DNA of 64,000 nt from Chlorophyllum brunneum (taxonomy: Eukaryota > Basidiomycota > Agaricomycetes > Agaricales > Agaricaceae). Within the stretch, counting starts at the first letter, position 1; each line of letters starts with the position of its first letter. The stretch is taken from contig OY756143.1 of the NCBI GenBank assembly GCA_963576785.1, forward strand, positions 620,001 through 684,000, given 5' to 3'. The translations under genes were made by a program, and so were the position numbers. The notes under the pieces are model-generated. The model worked only from the letters and a program-made list of their open reading frames with translations. It was not told the DNA's origin and ran no database searches. Positions 46,173-57,410 of this stretch are shown in pieces.

Positions 46173-46576
46173 TGTTGGTGGTGGACCAGAGCAAACACGG
46201 AACCTTCGCGGAAGGCATGTGACAATAACTTTTTAATGACGTCATTGTAGGCGCTTGCGGACACGAATGGCAAGCTTTTACGCATCGTGTATCGTTGACA
46301 CGGGGGTTTTTTTTTCGGTACCTGTTGTGAGCCGATCACACCACGCATTTAGATGGTCCGGTGCCATCGAGGAGCAAAGAAAAACATTGACTGGGAGCAC
46401 AAATCAACGACAGTAAAACAAAACAAGGACTAAACATGTTCACAACAGCAGGGCAGTAAAAACTAAAGGAAACAAGCCCAAATCAGTCACTTAAAGTCCA
46501 ATCCGAAAGCAGGGTCTTTAAATATCCAAATTTTCAAGAAATAATTGATGCTCGTTGCGTATAGATTAAGTATACC
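46173..46576. other. Intergenic, no gene supported
   Basis: About 400 nt between the hydrolase start and the stop of the secreted protein, both on the minus strand. Nothing recognisable. Confidence 0.5.
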
Positions 46577-47371
46577 TCACCCGCAGTTGAAGTAATTTCC
46601 GGGTATGACCGTAGGACAACCGGATGTATCTTATACAGCTCAGGACGTTAACACAGCATTTTTCGAATGATGGAAACCCTACCTTTGTTGACGGGACAAT
46701 CTTTAGGATCATCACAGCACCTGATGCATGCACGCGGGCCTCTGGGCTCGACCAATTCAACGTAATGCTTATACCTGGATACGAGTCACCATCAACTTCA
46801 CCGTACGGGAGGAGTTAGTATTACATACCCAGTGCACACACTGCCCTGCGGATTTCCTTTGCCTCCGGCACCGCCGCTAGAATCGTATTGTCCACCATCG
46901 TCATTGGGATTTAACCGATCAACGGTTTCAGGCCTGATACACCCAGTCACTGGGACCGGCGTAAGACACACTGCGCAATCAATGAAGAATAGATTACCAC
47001 TAACGCTGAGCCCATTTTTCACCATTTTTGCCCTTTCCAGTTTTGAATTCGACGTTCCTCCAGAAGTCGTTGGATAAGAGCCCTTGGGAATCCGAAGTTC
47101 GTCCCGACGCTGAACAATATGATTTCATGCCTCCAGGGTGTTCACTATCCCCAATATTGGTATGGGGTGTCCGGGGCATGATCATACTGTGTGAAATAAC
47201 AGAAACGTGAATTGTTATAAGAGTGAGTCCAGGAGTTGGCAGAGAAACGTACCAGAATTTCTGGGCGCTGTCGACTCGCACTGTATTGTCGGGAGCTGCG
47301 TTTGGAGCAGCGAGCACCCCAGATAGGCCAAACATGAAGGTTCCGAGCAGTGCTTTGCGAACGGAAACCAT
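46577..47371 (-). CDS. Secreted protein of unknown function, paralog 1
   Basis: Exons from ATG 47371 to TGA 46577. Signal peptide region MVSVRKALLGTFMFGLSGVL, then APNAAPDNTVRVDSAQKF. Conserved blocks shared with the copy at 52176: MIMPRTPHTNIGDSEHPGGM, SYCSASGR, DFWRNVEFKTG, LTGCIRPETVDRLNP, GGQYDSSGGAGGKGNP, GSVC, YKHYVELVEP, RACIRCCDD, DCPVNK, GCPTVIPGNYFNCG. About ten cysteines suggest several disulfides. A conserved intron interrupts the codon after the first Phe of NF/KF-C. I know similar secreted proteins in Agaricomycetes but not a function. The Gly/Ser/Asp-rich centre could bind ligands; that is speculation. Confidence 0.8.
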
Positions 47372-47973
47372 TTTGGACCTGAGCTTTGAGAATGGCTAAC
47401 AGGAACTCAAGATTGGATGAGAGAAGTCGGACGACCACAGGATCCACTCGCAGCCATATAAATATCCAAAACAAACAGATATTGATTCTTTAGCGCTTTA
47501 CCTGTCAGACCCCTGGCGCAGTTCGGAGCCTGGTATCAAATCATTCGTTCCACCATGCCCGATGGACTACGTCCGGTATGACACTAAAAACTGCAAGAGA
47601 AACCATAGATAGCACTCTGTTCTCAGGGATGAGCACTCAATGTTTCAAGGTCGGGTCTAGCGCTACAAATGCCATTTGGATGACAGATGGCAGGATTCGA
47701 GAGGATTCGAGTCAAGCTACAGCTGACAATCTGCTTGAGCAAAGGAGGAATAGGGGCTAAAATGCCATCAGCCTACTGCTCTAATCAAAGTTTCAAACGC
47801 ACGAGCTTCAACTCGGGGTCTGTAAGTACCGCCCGTGCCTCAGACGCCTAAACCATCCCCGTAACCCCAATTTATTTTCCAGGCCAAACGAGAAGGTTAG
47901 CACAGATCATCATAAATGGAACAAACAGGCCGGGTAAATGGCACTGGACCATCGTTGGTGGAGGTCAACATTT
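47372..47973. other. Intergenic, no gene supported
   Basis: 600 nt between two minus-strand genes. A short plus ORF (47578-47760) has no motifs. Confidence 0.5.
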
Positions 47974-49256
47974 CTACAGGATAAACGGGAATATGGCCTT
48001 CCTCCTAGGATATTCCTTCCCAAATTCCTTCTTGTAGTTCCTGTGCTTCTTCAGAGCCCAGATGGTCATGATATAACCGGAGAACGCAAGGAATACATAG
48101 GCTTTGCGGGAAATTAGCATCATGTTATCGCACCTCTGGAACTGAGGTCGACTTACCAGCAATGCTGTTCGTCACCACGGTCACTATTGCCCATCCCATC
48201 ACCTCGAAGAAGTAGTTGGGGCACGACACTAAGGAGAACCCATACCCATACGGAATAGCACGAGCGCGAGTGCCAGGAGGACGAAGAGATCGCAAGGTCA
48301 TGTGGGTATGGAAATTAGACAGTTCTGCAAACTATGAAATGTCATTGCCGAGATCACTATCTCGGGGGAGATGAAGAAAGACGCTTACGGCCCAAAATCC
48401 GGCAGCGACGTATAGAAAGTCTTTATTGTTACGGTACGTATCAGCAATGAAGGGCGAAGTCGCAGAGAATTTCGGACGGTAGATGTCGTATGCGAGGAAG
48501 AGACCACTCAAGATATGATAATGACCAGAGCTAAACGGCTAAAGTGAGTGAGTAGAGGTTAACTGAATGGGAACGACGTACTTCTTCAAGATATTCATGA
48601 GGGGCATGGTGCCATTCGAAAACCGGTGGACACTATTCATCCAGGTTCAATAATGGTTAATCACATGCCTGAAACCAACAACTCACAAGAACGTCTCAAG
48701 CTCTCGCTTTATAAAATGCAGCATTACAAACGCATAGATGTACTTCTGCAACGAGCTGTGCACCACGTCCTTTCCGTACCAGAACTTGGGAAAGTGGTAG
48801 AACAGAGGATGAATCAAGAGTGGCCCAATCTAGTGTAAGTCGTGTCAACTAAGGCAGTCTCGTTTCAAGAATGAAGGTGCGCACGTATTCAACCACAAAA
48901 ACTGTCCTCCAGCTGACCTGGGGTCCTAAGTCCTTCACCTGCAGTTCCGCCGCTTGCAATTTCTCTCCCAGCACCTCACCGAGCTTTTGGTCGTCCGTCA
49001 ACGGTTTTCTATCATTCTTGAGCGTGACCTTTTGTCTCGACGCGTGAAACTAGTGAAACGGAAGAGAAATACCACCACAATCCCATAAGCGTTGGAAGAA
49101 TTTGAAAGGAAAGGGTAGTCACACCTTCGGGTATTTAGCAGAAATAGCTGCTTTGACGTCGGAAATGGTTCCATCCTTTGGTACTTCAACAGTGACAGGC
49201 CAGTCTTTGGCGAATGAGGGCGGCTTTGAGGCCGAGGACACGGTAATGCCAACCAT
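47974..49256 (-). CDS. TSC13: Very-long-chain enoyl-CoA reductase (TSC13/TECR)
   Basis: Exons from ATG 49256 (MVGITVSSASKPPSFAKDWP) to TAG 47974, about 310 residues. The N-terminal ubiquitin-like part includes TISDVKAAISAKYPK and SRQKVTLKNDRKPLTDDQ. The membrane part has HPLFYHFPKFWYGKD, then the family signature HFIKRELETFLVHRFSNGTM, further SGHYHILSGLFLAYDIY, CPNYFFEVMGWAIVTVVTNS and the C-terminal KKHRNYKKEFGKEYPRRKA followed by IFPFIL. The conserved Lys-Arg in FIKRE is present. Tsc13 reduces trans-2-enoyl-CoA in the last step of fatty acid elongation in the ER and feeds sphingolipid synthesis. It looks intact. Confidence 0.92.
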
Positions 49257-49654
49257 CGTCGATGGTGCTACTGAGAGTTGGTCAATGCCATCACTCGACG
49301 CGTACATACGTACAAACTCAACCGGGCCGAAAAACGACACGCCGATACCCGGACCTGCTCATTGCGACTGCACTGTCCTCTACGTTTGAAGCAGACGAGG
49401 TGCACAAGCTTGGCTAAACTGGCCAGCATATGTCAGTGATATCGATAGACGATCTCCCGTTCTTGTTCTCAGACCATGTTTCTGGAGACAATCAGGGCCA
49501 TCGTAGCTCGTTATGAGGGCAGGAACCCCACGCAAGTTCCAAGCAACGCCACGACAACAACAAATTCATCTACAACGCTCAGCACCAGCACTGATACCTA
49601 TGTGAATGGACTCAACCCAACGACTATCGTGGTCTACAAACAACGACACCAAAC
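49257..49654. other. Intergenic, no gene supported
   Basis: About 400 nt between two minus-strand genes. A plus ORF from 49476 (Thr/Ser-rich) runs into the antisense of the F-box gene and has no recognisable feature. Confidence 0.45.
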
Positions 49655-51076
49655 CTACTCCATTATGCTCTCGATATCCAAGGAAAAACGGAAAGACTCT
49701 AAATGAGGACAAAGGTCCAACACTGCGCGATAGAATCTCGCATCCAACACTTCCCTATTTTGAGTGCCGGCGAAGGGTGAATTCGAGAACTCTACATGTC
49801 TTAGGGCTGGAAACAACGCAATCCATGGAGCAACAATGTCGATACATGCTGGTGCCATCTTCGACTCACGGTCTATGTCGAAACCTAGTTTGACAATTTT
49901 GCAGTTCCGAAGATCACTGCCCGCATCTTCAACATGCCTCATCATCCAGGAAGACCAAAACCGAGATTCCAGTCGAATATGCAACACAACTCTTTCTGGG
50001 GGCTGCCTCACTGCATTCCCGACGGCATACAGAGCATGGTCAAGGAGCCCTGGTTGGGACTCCCCTTTCATAATGCCGACCACACTCGCCTTAATCCCCG
50101 AATCCTTGAACAGCCATGTGATGATCCGAGCATCCGACTCTATGGCGTGAAGCCTTGGAAGGAGGGGTTGGAACAGCCCCTGAAAGAGATCGTTACGATG
50201 AGAACCAAAACAGATTCGGAGTCTTGTAATGGAAGGATGACGCGACAGGAAAGTCGCTAAGGAATAGGGGCCTACTCGTGTCAACGCAACGTGGTCGAGT
50301 ATAAACGTGTCTAAAGCAGGGAAACGAATGGAACACAGGATTTGTTCCCATACGGTCCCTTCGACGAATGCAGTGCTGGAGTCAAAGTTGAGATGGCGGA
50401 TAGTGCTGGCCCTACACCCGAGAAGGTCGATAGTGTGCGATGAAAGTGGAGCACATAGAAACGCGCCGCAGAGCTGCAGAGAAAGGGAAGGTGTCATTTC
50501 TGAAGGCGGTGTCGGTAAGCGAATGGGCCTCTGAAACAACGTTGGCACAGGCGGCTCATAATGAGGAGCGCAGTGGAATTTCATAGCTCTGGCGGCTTTT
50601 AGTACCTGGCAGCCCTTCCCCAAGGCCACATTTAATAACTCGGTCATCGTGTGCATGAGCTCATCTCTCGTAACAGTAGGAGGACTGTGAGCAAAATACA
50701 AGCACAGAGTTTCGAGAGTTGGCATCTTGGTTATAACTCTCGCCAACGCTCTGAGGTCACTGAAAAAGTGACTGGTCGTGGGCTGGTAGTGGATATGGTC
50801 GAGTTTCCGAAGCCATACTGCGATCTCCAGTCCGCGTATAATGCTAGTTCTTCGACCAAGCGAATGCTCTCCAGGCATACTAAAAAACGTTGATTCTTCC
50901 AAAAGGCCTGCCATTATCTCTTTTCCGAAAAATGCCGCGAGTGCTACATGGTTCAAGAACCGATCGACTTTGGCAAGAACCAAGAGGGATGGGTCATCCG
51001 CGTGCATAAGGATCTCCTCGATAATTTCAGGAGGGAGATCCTCCCATTGTGGGCGCCGCGACTCGGACGATGACAT
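49655..51076 (-). CDS. F-box-like protein
   Basis: A single exon of about 473 residues from ATG 51076 (MSSSESRRPQWEDLPPEIIE); the in-frame ORF extends 30 codons upstream but that part looks like 5' leader. Residues 10-45 form an F-box (WEDLPPEIIEEILMHADDPS, then LLVLAKVDRFLNHVAL). The rest has loosely repeated leucine-rich stretches such as LDTFILDHVALTRVG and SITRLRICFGSHR, as in fungal F-box/LRR-like proteins. F-box proteins recruit substrates to SCF ubiquitin ligases through Skp1. Agaricomycete genomes carry large, fast-evolving families of these, so the target cannot be inferred. It is one of the two larger intron-less genes in the window. Confidence 0.8.
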   Translation of the reverse strand: MSSSESRRPQWEDLPPEIIEEILMHADDPSLLVLAKVDRFLNHVALAAFFGKEIMAGLLEESTFFSMPGEHSLGRRTSIIRGLEIAVWLRKLDHIHYQPTTSHFFSDLRALARVITKMPTLETLCLYFAHSPPTVTRDELMHTMTELLNVALGKGCQVLKAARAMKFHCAPHYEPPVPTLFQRPIRLPTPPSEMTPSLSLQLCGAFLCAPLSSHTIDLLGCRASTIRHLNFDSSTAFVEGTVWEQILCSIRFPALDTFILDHVALTRVGPYSLATFLSRHPSITRLRICFGSHRNDLFQGLFQPLLPRLHAIESDARIITWLFKDSGIKASVVGIMKGESQPGLLDHALYAVGNAVRQPPERVVLHIRLESRFWSSWMMRHVEDAGSDLRNCKIVKLGFDIDRESKMAPACIDIVAPWIALFPALRHVEFSNSPFAGTQNREVLDARFYRAVLDLCPHLESFRFSLDIESIME

Positions 51077-52175
51077 TGGGTAAGGGTTGGTAGAGCTTGG
51101 GGATCTGTGATGGTAAGTTAACAGTGTTTGGAGGGTAAGTAGCAGTATGCGCAGCTTCTCTCTCACACCCTGCGTGCGGGTATAAGGCGTACTACGTATG
51201 CGTCTGCTTTAGGAGACTAAGTTTCTCTCACGCCCCCTTGTCCATGGCTATTTGTGCTTGGACGCTGATCATGATAAGGATTTAAAAGTGTCGAGGTACA
51301 CACTCTGACAACAGTCCCATAGGAAAAGACAGGAATTTATGTTTTTGAGGCTTGCGTTTCGTTATTCACTGGCATCGGTGATTATCCGCCGGACCAGCAC
51401 AGGAATGTCTCTACTTCTGGGTAGTTGGCACTCAACAATACAAAACTCTCTATGCTAGTTGAATGTCGCTGGCCTGGGGTCATGTATTCGGAAAGGTCAG
51501 TATCAAGAGTTGGCCTCAAAGGCTGAAGACCTCGGGAAGACAATCCCAAGGGGGGAACGATAAGGGCGAAGACCCTGGTGGTTATTTACGGTCTCGACTG
51601 ACTTGAGCCTCGATCTGCCCTCGACCTTACCGTCGCACCCGGTGATTTGAATACTGGTGATAAGCATATGAGCCTACCGCATACTATTCTTGACAGGTCT
51701 TCGAGCGATGAGGGGAACTCGACCCGACAATGCAGTTTCCTAGAATTCTGCAAGTAGCAGTTCACATGATCACATTCTCGACAGGTCAACTCGCTTCGAT
51801 GCGACGGTCCCGCAATCGCACAGCTTGGAACCCAGATCAATGACCACCCCGAGGCCCGAAGAACGCCCCGGAAGTTGATTGCCATCAGGGAGTATTGGAC
51901 CAATGGAGTTGTAACATATCATCCCTGAAGAAATCAGGTAACTCCTCTTGTGTATTTCAGGTCCGATGACTTTGAAATACTCAACGCGGGCAGATAAAGC
52001 CGTTCACTCGGCCACACGCCGACTAGGCCTCTAATTCACCCTGGTTCATGCGGTTAATGTTTCAGCATCTCGGAAACGCATAAAAGTCGAACAACATTTT
52101 TCGAGAAAGGTTCAGTGGCATCCACTCCCCAGTTTGTTCAATCCCTCAAATCCTCCGTAGATTTTTCACGACATT
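51077..52175. other. Intergenic between divergent genes
   Basis: 1.1 kb between the F-box start and the secreted protein start. Minus ORF 51586-51903 has no domain. Presumably two promoter regions. Confidence 0.5.
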
Positions 52176-52932
52176 ATGACCGCTTTCAAGACCCTTCTTG
52201 GATTGTTAACATTTATCGTGGTGGCATCTGCCTCTCCAGCAGTCGATGTTCCAGAGCTACAAGCTAGGGATCCTGCAGCAGATAACATTGTCTACGTCAC
52301 TGATGCCGAGAACTTCTGGTTGGTGTTTATCTTATCATCGAACGTCGTGATGGTTTCTAATCATATCTGATAGTATGATTATGCCACGAGACCCTCACAC
52401 CAACATTGGAGATAGTGAGCATCCTGGAGGCATGAAGACGTACTGTTCTCCTTCAGGTCGTTATTCCTCGATTCAAGGCCAGTTCCCGCCCGATTTTTGG
52501 AGCAACGTCGAGTTCAAGACTGGAACAAGTTCACGAGGAGCGAGATTTGCTCAATGTATGTCCCGTTTACCAACGAGTTGCACGGGATGACCTCATATTG
52601 TATCTCAATCTTAGTGACTGGGTGCATTCAGCCCGAGAAGTTAACCCGTCTCAATCCCGATGATGGCGGAGGACAATATGATTCCAGTGGAGGTGCCGGA
52701 GGTCAAGGAAACCCTGAAGGAAGCGTTTGTTTGGGGTGCATTCTATGTTTATTTTTATCTTGAGCTCCGGGCTGACAGAATATTTAGATACAACCATTAC
52801 GTGGAGCTTGTTGAACCCGCGGACAGGCGTGCATGCATTAAGTGTTGCGATAACTTCGATGATTGCCCAGTCAATCGTGACACTTCCGGCTGCCCAGCCG
52901 TCATCGAAGGGAATTATTTCGACTGCGACTGA
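52176..52932 (+). CDS. Secreted protein of unknown function, paralog 2
   Basis: Exons from ATG 52176 to TGA 52932. Signal peptide MTAFKTLLGLLTFIVVASAS, then a short propeptide with a possible Kex2-like site (LQARD). Mature blocks: MIMPRDPHTNIGDSEHPGGM, TYCSPSGRYSSIQG, DFWSNVEFKTG, TGCIQPEKLTRLNP, GGQYDSSGGAGGQGNP, GSVCLG, YNHYVELVEPADRRACIKCC, DCPVNRDTSGCPAVIEGNYF, ending DCD. It shares domain, cysteines and the first intron position (TG|T ATG) with the gene at 46577-47371, but is on the other strand. It lies directly upstream of the hydrolase copy at 53100, with convergent stops 167 nt apart. Function unknown. Confidence 0.82.
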
Positions 52933-53099
52933 GATGGCTGGATGGTTGGGTCGGACATTACTAAATAGTTATGGACACTGTATATACATGGACACACGAA
53001 GATCTAATATTCAATAATCGCTATACATAACCACTCTCAGGGTGATCGTGCTCAAGATGCGGAAACGATCTTCCGGAAGTAGCCATATTTTGCAGGATA

Positions 53100-54299
53100 T
53101 CATCGAATGAAGTTGACAACGAGGTCTTTGAATTCATTTGGTTTTTCTGCGTGAACTATGGATCGGGATATGAATTAGGGCGAAAGGAAGCCAGGAACAA
53201 TAATAAAATATACCCCAGTGGCCTGTGTCCAGGTCCTCTATCGTAAGATGAGGAAAGAATTTCTCGAAGGTATGTCGATTGTTATCAGTGATGTAGCTAT
53301 GTGGCGTATCGGTTTATGTGTGCGCTCGCAAGGATCCTGTGAGTACTTACGTGCTTCGGAGGCCCCGGAAGACAAGTGTCTTTCCTCTCCATTGGGGCCG
53401 CTGAGGGTCGGAAATATCCCAAGGGAATGAGCCGAGGTCGGGTATCGACTGCTTGAGAATGTCCAACGGAAAGTTGAACTGGGGTCTGCTTTGACTTTGT
53501 GAAGGCTTTGGTAGCACAAGGTTCGTCAGGAGAAACTGTCGTATAGCCAAATCCTAGAGAATAATTAATAGATTTTCTTGATATAAGACATGAAGGAAGT
53601 ACGGGTTCGTATTCCTGCAGACGAAGATCCACATCTGCACGCGTCCGTACGACACCGAAGGGAAGTTCATTGATTTCATGCATGGCATCGATGTACTTGA
53701 CGAAGTCATCGGAAAGTCTAGTCCGTGTAGGTGCAATGTCAGCAACTAAAAGATGAGACAGAAGCTCTTCGCGTCCTTTTGCAGCAAGGGACAATGCTAC
53801 AGTCATGGCGACCTTTCCGCCCCTAGACAAGTCAGGTTAAGAAAGGAATGACTGATAGTAAACACTCTGACGAACATTGAATGTCCGAGTAAAGCCACAT
53901 TTGATAGACGATGAGAATAGATGTAGTGAAGTACATCTTCAGCCATAGAGACGTATGTCATCGGCCTTGCTCGAGGTGATGCGCCATGATTCCGTAGGTC
54001 GAGGGTATGGATAGAGTGGTGCGGCAAAGCCTGATGGAAAGCCTTATGGAGAGATGTCCAATTCCGTTTCGAGCCGCTGTAGAAAGAGGCAATTGAGTTC
54101 CCCATTCAAAGAAACTCGTCAACTCGACTCACAACAAGCCATGAAGAATCACGAGAGCTGAGCGTGCATTTTCAGTTGGGGTAGCTAGGCTTGCAAGTTC
54201 AACAGGTATTTGTGTTTGATATGTGGAATAGAGGCATTGGTGCCAGTGGTATGTGGACTTTCTGAGTATTTGGCGTGTCACAGTTTGAAGCAGGGACAT
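53100..54299 (-). CDS. Mitochondrial alpha/beta hydrolase, ABHD11/IMO32-type (copy 2)
   Basis: Exons from ATG 54299 (MSLLQTVTRQILRKSTYHWH) to TGA 53100. Blocks: SALVILHGLL, GSKRNWTSLHKAFHQALPHH, TLDLRNHGASPRARPMTYVS, VALLGHSM then GGKVAMTVALSLAA, LLVADIAPTRTRLSDD, EYEPDLAIRQFLLTN, WRGKTLVFRG, HTFEKFFPHLTIEDLDTGHW, VHAEKPNEFKDLVVNFIR. Ser and His of the triad are present. It differs strongly from copy 1 in the middle, so the duplication is not recent, whereas its exon 1 and promoter are nearly repeated at 44325-44762. It is divergent from the FMO-like gene, with 328 nt between starts. Confidence 0.88.
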
Positions 54300-54627
54300 T
54301 GACCACAGGAAGATTCGTAGATGACCGGTTTCCTGAGCCTTTGTTCCGATACCCGGGCCGATGACCAGTACTTTCCCAGGTTACGGCAGATGCTCATATC
54401 TCTTCGTCGTTCTCTACCTTCTACTTAAAGTTTTAAATCCGTCGTAACGGATCTTATTCAATTGCACTACGAGCAACGCTCCTATTAGCAAGAAAAGCCT
54501 CACAGGACTTGTCCATCGGGAACGCAGCTTAGCACATGCAAACATGCTTCTCTCCAAAACCCCACAACTATAAAAAGCTAACGATTCGTGATAGTCTTCG
54601 CACAAGGAACCACAATTCCTCTTTGAT
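54300..54627. promoter_or_regulatory. Bidirectional promoter, hydrolase copy 2 / FMO-like 1
   Basis: 328 nt separate the two ATGs. TATAAAAA at 54569-54576 lies about 52 nt before the FMO-like start. About 250 nt of this promoter also occur, inverted, at 44325-44579. The CCGTCGTAACGG imperfect palindrome at about 54438-54449 is kept in both copies. Confidence 0.5.
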
Positions 54628-57191
54628 ATGCATCCTTCTGAAGCACCACTTCCCACCTTGAACAAACTCAGCCTCACATCGCTTGTCTTCGATGATGTCG
54701 ATGCTGTCGCTGTGGCCCAGAATTGGGTCAACGCGTTCGGTACTGCTTGTCAAGTAGACAATGTCCAAGGTATCCTGGACCTTTTCATCGAGTCCAATTT
54801 CGTTTCGCCACCCCTATCCGAAACATCGCCTCCTGCCGCCGATCTCAGTCAAGATCCGTCGGTGTATTGGCGAGACGTCCTAGCTTTGACCTGGGATTTT
54901 CGTACTTTCGAAAGTACACCTACGATTCGTCAGTTTCTTCAAGATCGTTTGAAGTTGACCGGGATTCGCAATGTGAAGATCAACCTCACTGACAAAGGGG
55001 CGCTTCCGGCACTTCAGCAACCTTATCCCGACATTGCCTGGATCCAGGCCCTCTTCAAATTTGAGACCAATATTGGATTGGGTTCCGGTGTTGTGCGGCT
55101 TTTGCCTACGAAGAACGCTAATGGAATTGAGTGGAAGGCCCACTGCATGTTTACCAACCTCGAAGATCTGAAGGGCTTTCCTGAAAAGACTGGTCATTTG
55201 CGCAACCAAGAGACAGACCATGGGACTTGGGAAGCCATCCGTGACAAGGAGCGCCAATTCCTGGATGAAGACCCTCCTGTATTGATTATTGGCGGAGGAC
55301 AAAGTGGTCTTGATGTAGCCGCGCGTCTCAAGTGTCTGGGGATCCGATCATTGGTGGTTGAGAAGAATGAGCACATTGGCGACAACTGGAGAAATCGATA
55401 TGATGCGCTGTGTCTCCATGACCCCGTTTGTGTGTCGTTTGTCTTCTTTCGTACGAATTACTTACTCACATGATGATAAAGGGTATGATCACTTGCCCTA
55501 CATGCCGTTAGTCCCCCCGTTATATCTAATCTTTTGTTGACTCATCGTCTTAGATTCCCTCCCAATTGGCCGGTCTACACCCCAGCGAGAAAGGTAAGGT
55601 GACCGTCTTCTTGAGAATATTGCTTCTTCTGACCACATGTACCCAGCTCGCTAACTGGTTAGAAGCTTATGCCGAGGCGATGGAACTTGATTTCTGGACA
55701 TCTTCGACAGTCACTAAAGCTGTTCAAGATCCTGCCACTGAACACTGGTTAATTAATGTCGAGACCAGATCCAAAGATGGCGCGACTCAAACGCGAGAAT
55801 TTAATGTGAAGCATCTCATCTTCGCACAAGGGTTTTCTGGAGGAAAAGGTTATGTACCACATTATCCAGGCATGGTATGTCGGATATGTGCATCATTTCC
55901 GGAGACGTATTCCAGCTGATAGAACACTACATTCTGTTCCAGGACGTCTTCAAGGGTTCGGTTCTACATTCTCTCCACCATGACAAGGCCACAGACCATT
56001 TGGGAAAGAAGGTCGTTGTGATAGGCTCATGTACTTCAGGTAAGCTCCTATCTATTGTCAATCTCTAACACCGCTGATTACATTGCCACCCAGCCCACGA
56101 CATTAGTGTCGACTATGCTAATCATGGTGTCGGTAGGTGAAGTTTGATTGATCATTGACATTCTTGAAATTCCTCTCTAGATGTAACAATGTTCCAAAGA
56201 AGCTCCACTTACATCATGAGCACTAAAAGAGGACTTCGTTTGACACTCCAAGGTATAATTCAAAAACAAACAATGAATAATGGTCAACTTACTAGTTTGT
56301 GTAAAGATTTCTACTCCGAAGATGGACCGTCGACCGAAGTCGGCGATCGACTGGTTGCTTCATACCCAAATTTATTGAATATCGGGATCTCATATCGCTT
56401 AACCCAGAAGATCGCGGAAGTTGACGCGTATGTGGTCTCGACGTATCTTACGAGTAGTTTTCTGATTGTTCTTATAGTGACCTTCTGGAGGCCTTGAGGC
56501 GACGTGGGTTTCGCTTGGGATGGGGCTTCAAAGATTGTGGTTTCTTAATGTCAGCGTGGGCGCGGGCGGGGGGATATTATCTTGGTACTTATTTGCCCAT
56601 ATGGCTTGCGATGATTCGCTGACGATCCTCTGATATAGATGTTGGAGGCAGCCAATACATCATCGATGGAAGGATCAAATTAAAGAACGATAGTCAGATA
56701 ACTTCCTTTACGGAAACCACGATTCGGTTTGATAATGGATCTGAACTCCCTGCGGACGTAGTTGTTTTCTGCACTGGGTTAGTCAACTCCTCACTCGCAC
56801 CGTTCATGATATTTTTATTCTTCTCTCTCTAGCCTCGGAAATGCACGAGATGGCATTCGTGAAATCTGCGGTGATACCGTGGCGGATCATTGTTCCCCTG
56901 TGTGGGGAATGGACGAGGAAGGTGAATTGAACGGGTGTTGGCGCGGCATGGGCTTCAAAGGGCTGTGGTACATGATGGGTAAGTCTTCATGGAGTTGTGG
57001 CGCTTTTTCATTTATCTATGTACATCTCTCTAGGTAATCTTGCGTTATGCCGCTTTTATTCAAAGCACCTCGCACTCCGTGAGTGAAGGCCTGTGATCAT
57101 CACGAGGAACACATCTCATCTACATTCTACAGAAATCAAGGCGATGGAAGAACGTGTGTTTGACGGTGTTCGATACAGTAGGTCTAGATAA
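54628..57191 (+). CDS. Flavin-containing monooxygenase-like protein 1
   Basis: About a dozen exons from ATG 54628 (MHPSEAPLPTLNKLSL) to TAA 57191. The first 200 residues are an NTF2-like/SnoaL-type extension with VYWRDVLALTWDFRTFES and EWKAHCMFTNLEDLKGFPE. The FAD site is VLIIGGGQSGLDVAARL, then HIGDNWRNRYDALCLHDPV. FMO-type signature FKGSVLHSLHH, the NADPH site VVVIGSCTSAHDI, then FQRSSTYIMSTKRGL, GGSQYIIDGRIKLKND and LPADVVVFCTGLG. C-terminal LWYMMGNLALCRFYSKHLAL. The layout is that of class B flavin monooxygenases (YUCCA/FMO-like) with an N-terminal extension common in fungi. They oxygenate soft nucleophiles or ketones with NADPH and O2; the substrate is unknown. Both nucleotide sites are intact. 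Confidence 0.9.
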
Positions 57192-57410
57192 GTTGATGGC
57201 TCGAAATGAATAGAATGACGTCTCGCCGCGACTTCTTCGTGCGAAAGCGGCAACTTCCTTGGGCGCGAGGGTGGGGCATCGGGCGAAATCATCAACATAT
57301 GACTGGCTATCCCATACTCATCCCTAGTTGATCATGATAAAACATAGACGACTGACAAATCAACCCTTTGCTAGGGTACAAAACAACCATCCTTCGTCCA
57401 TTTGCTGTCT

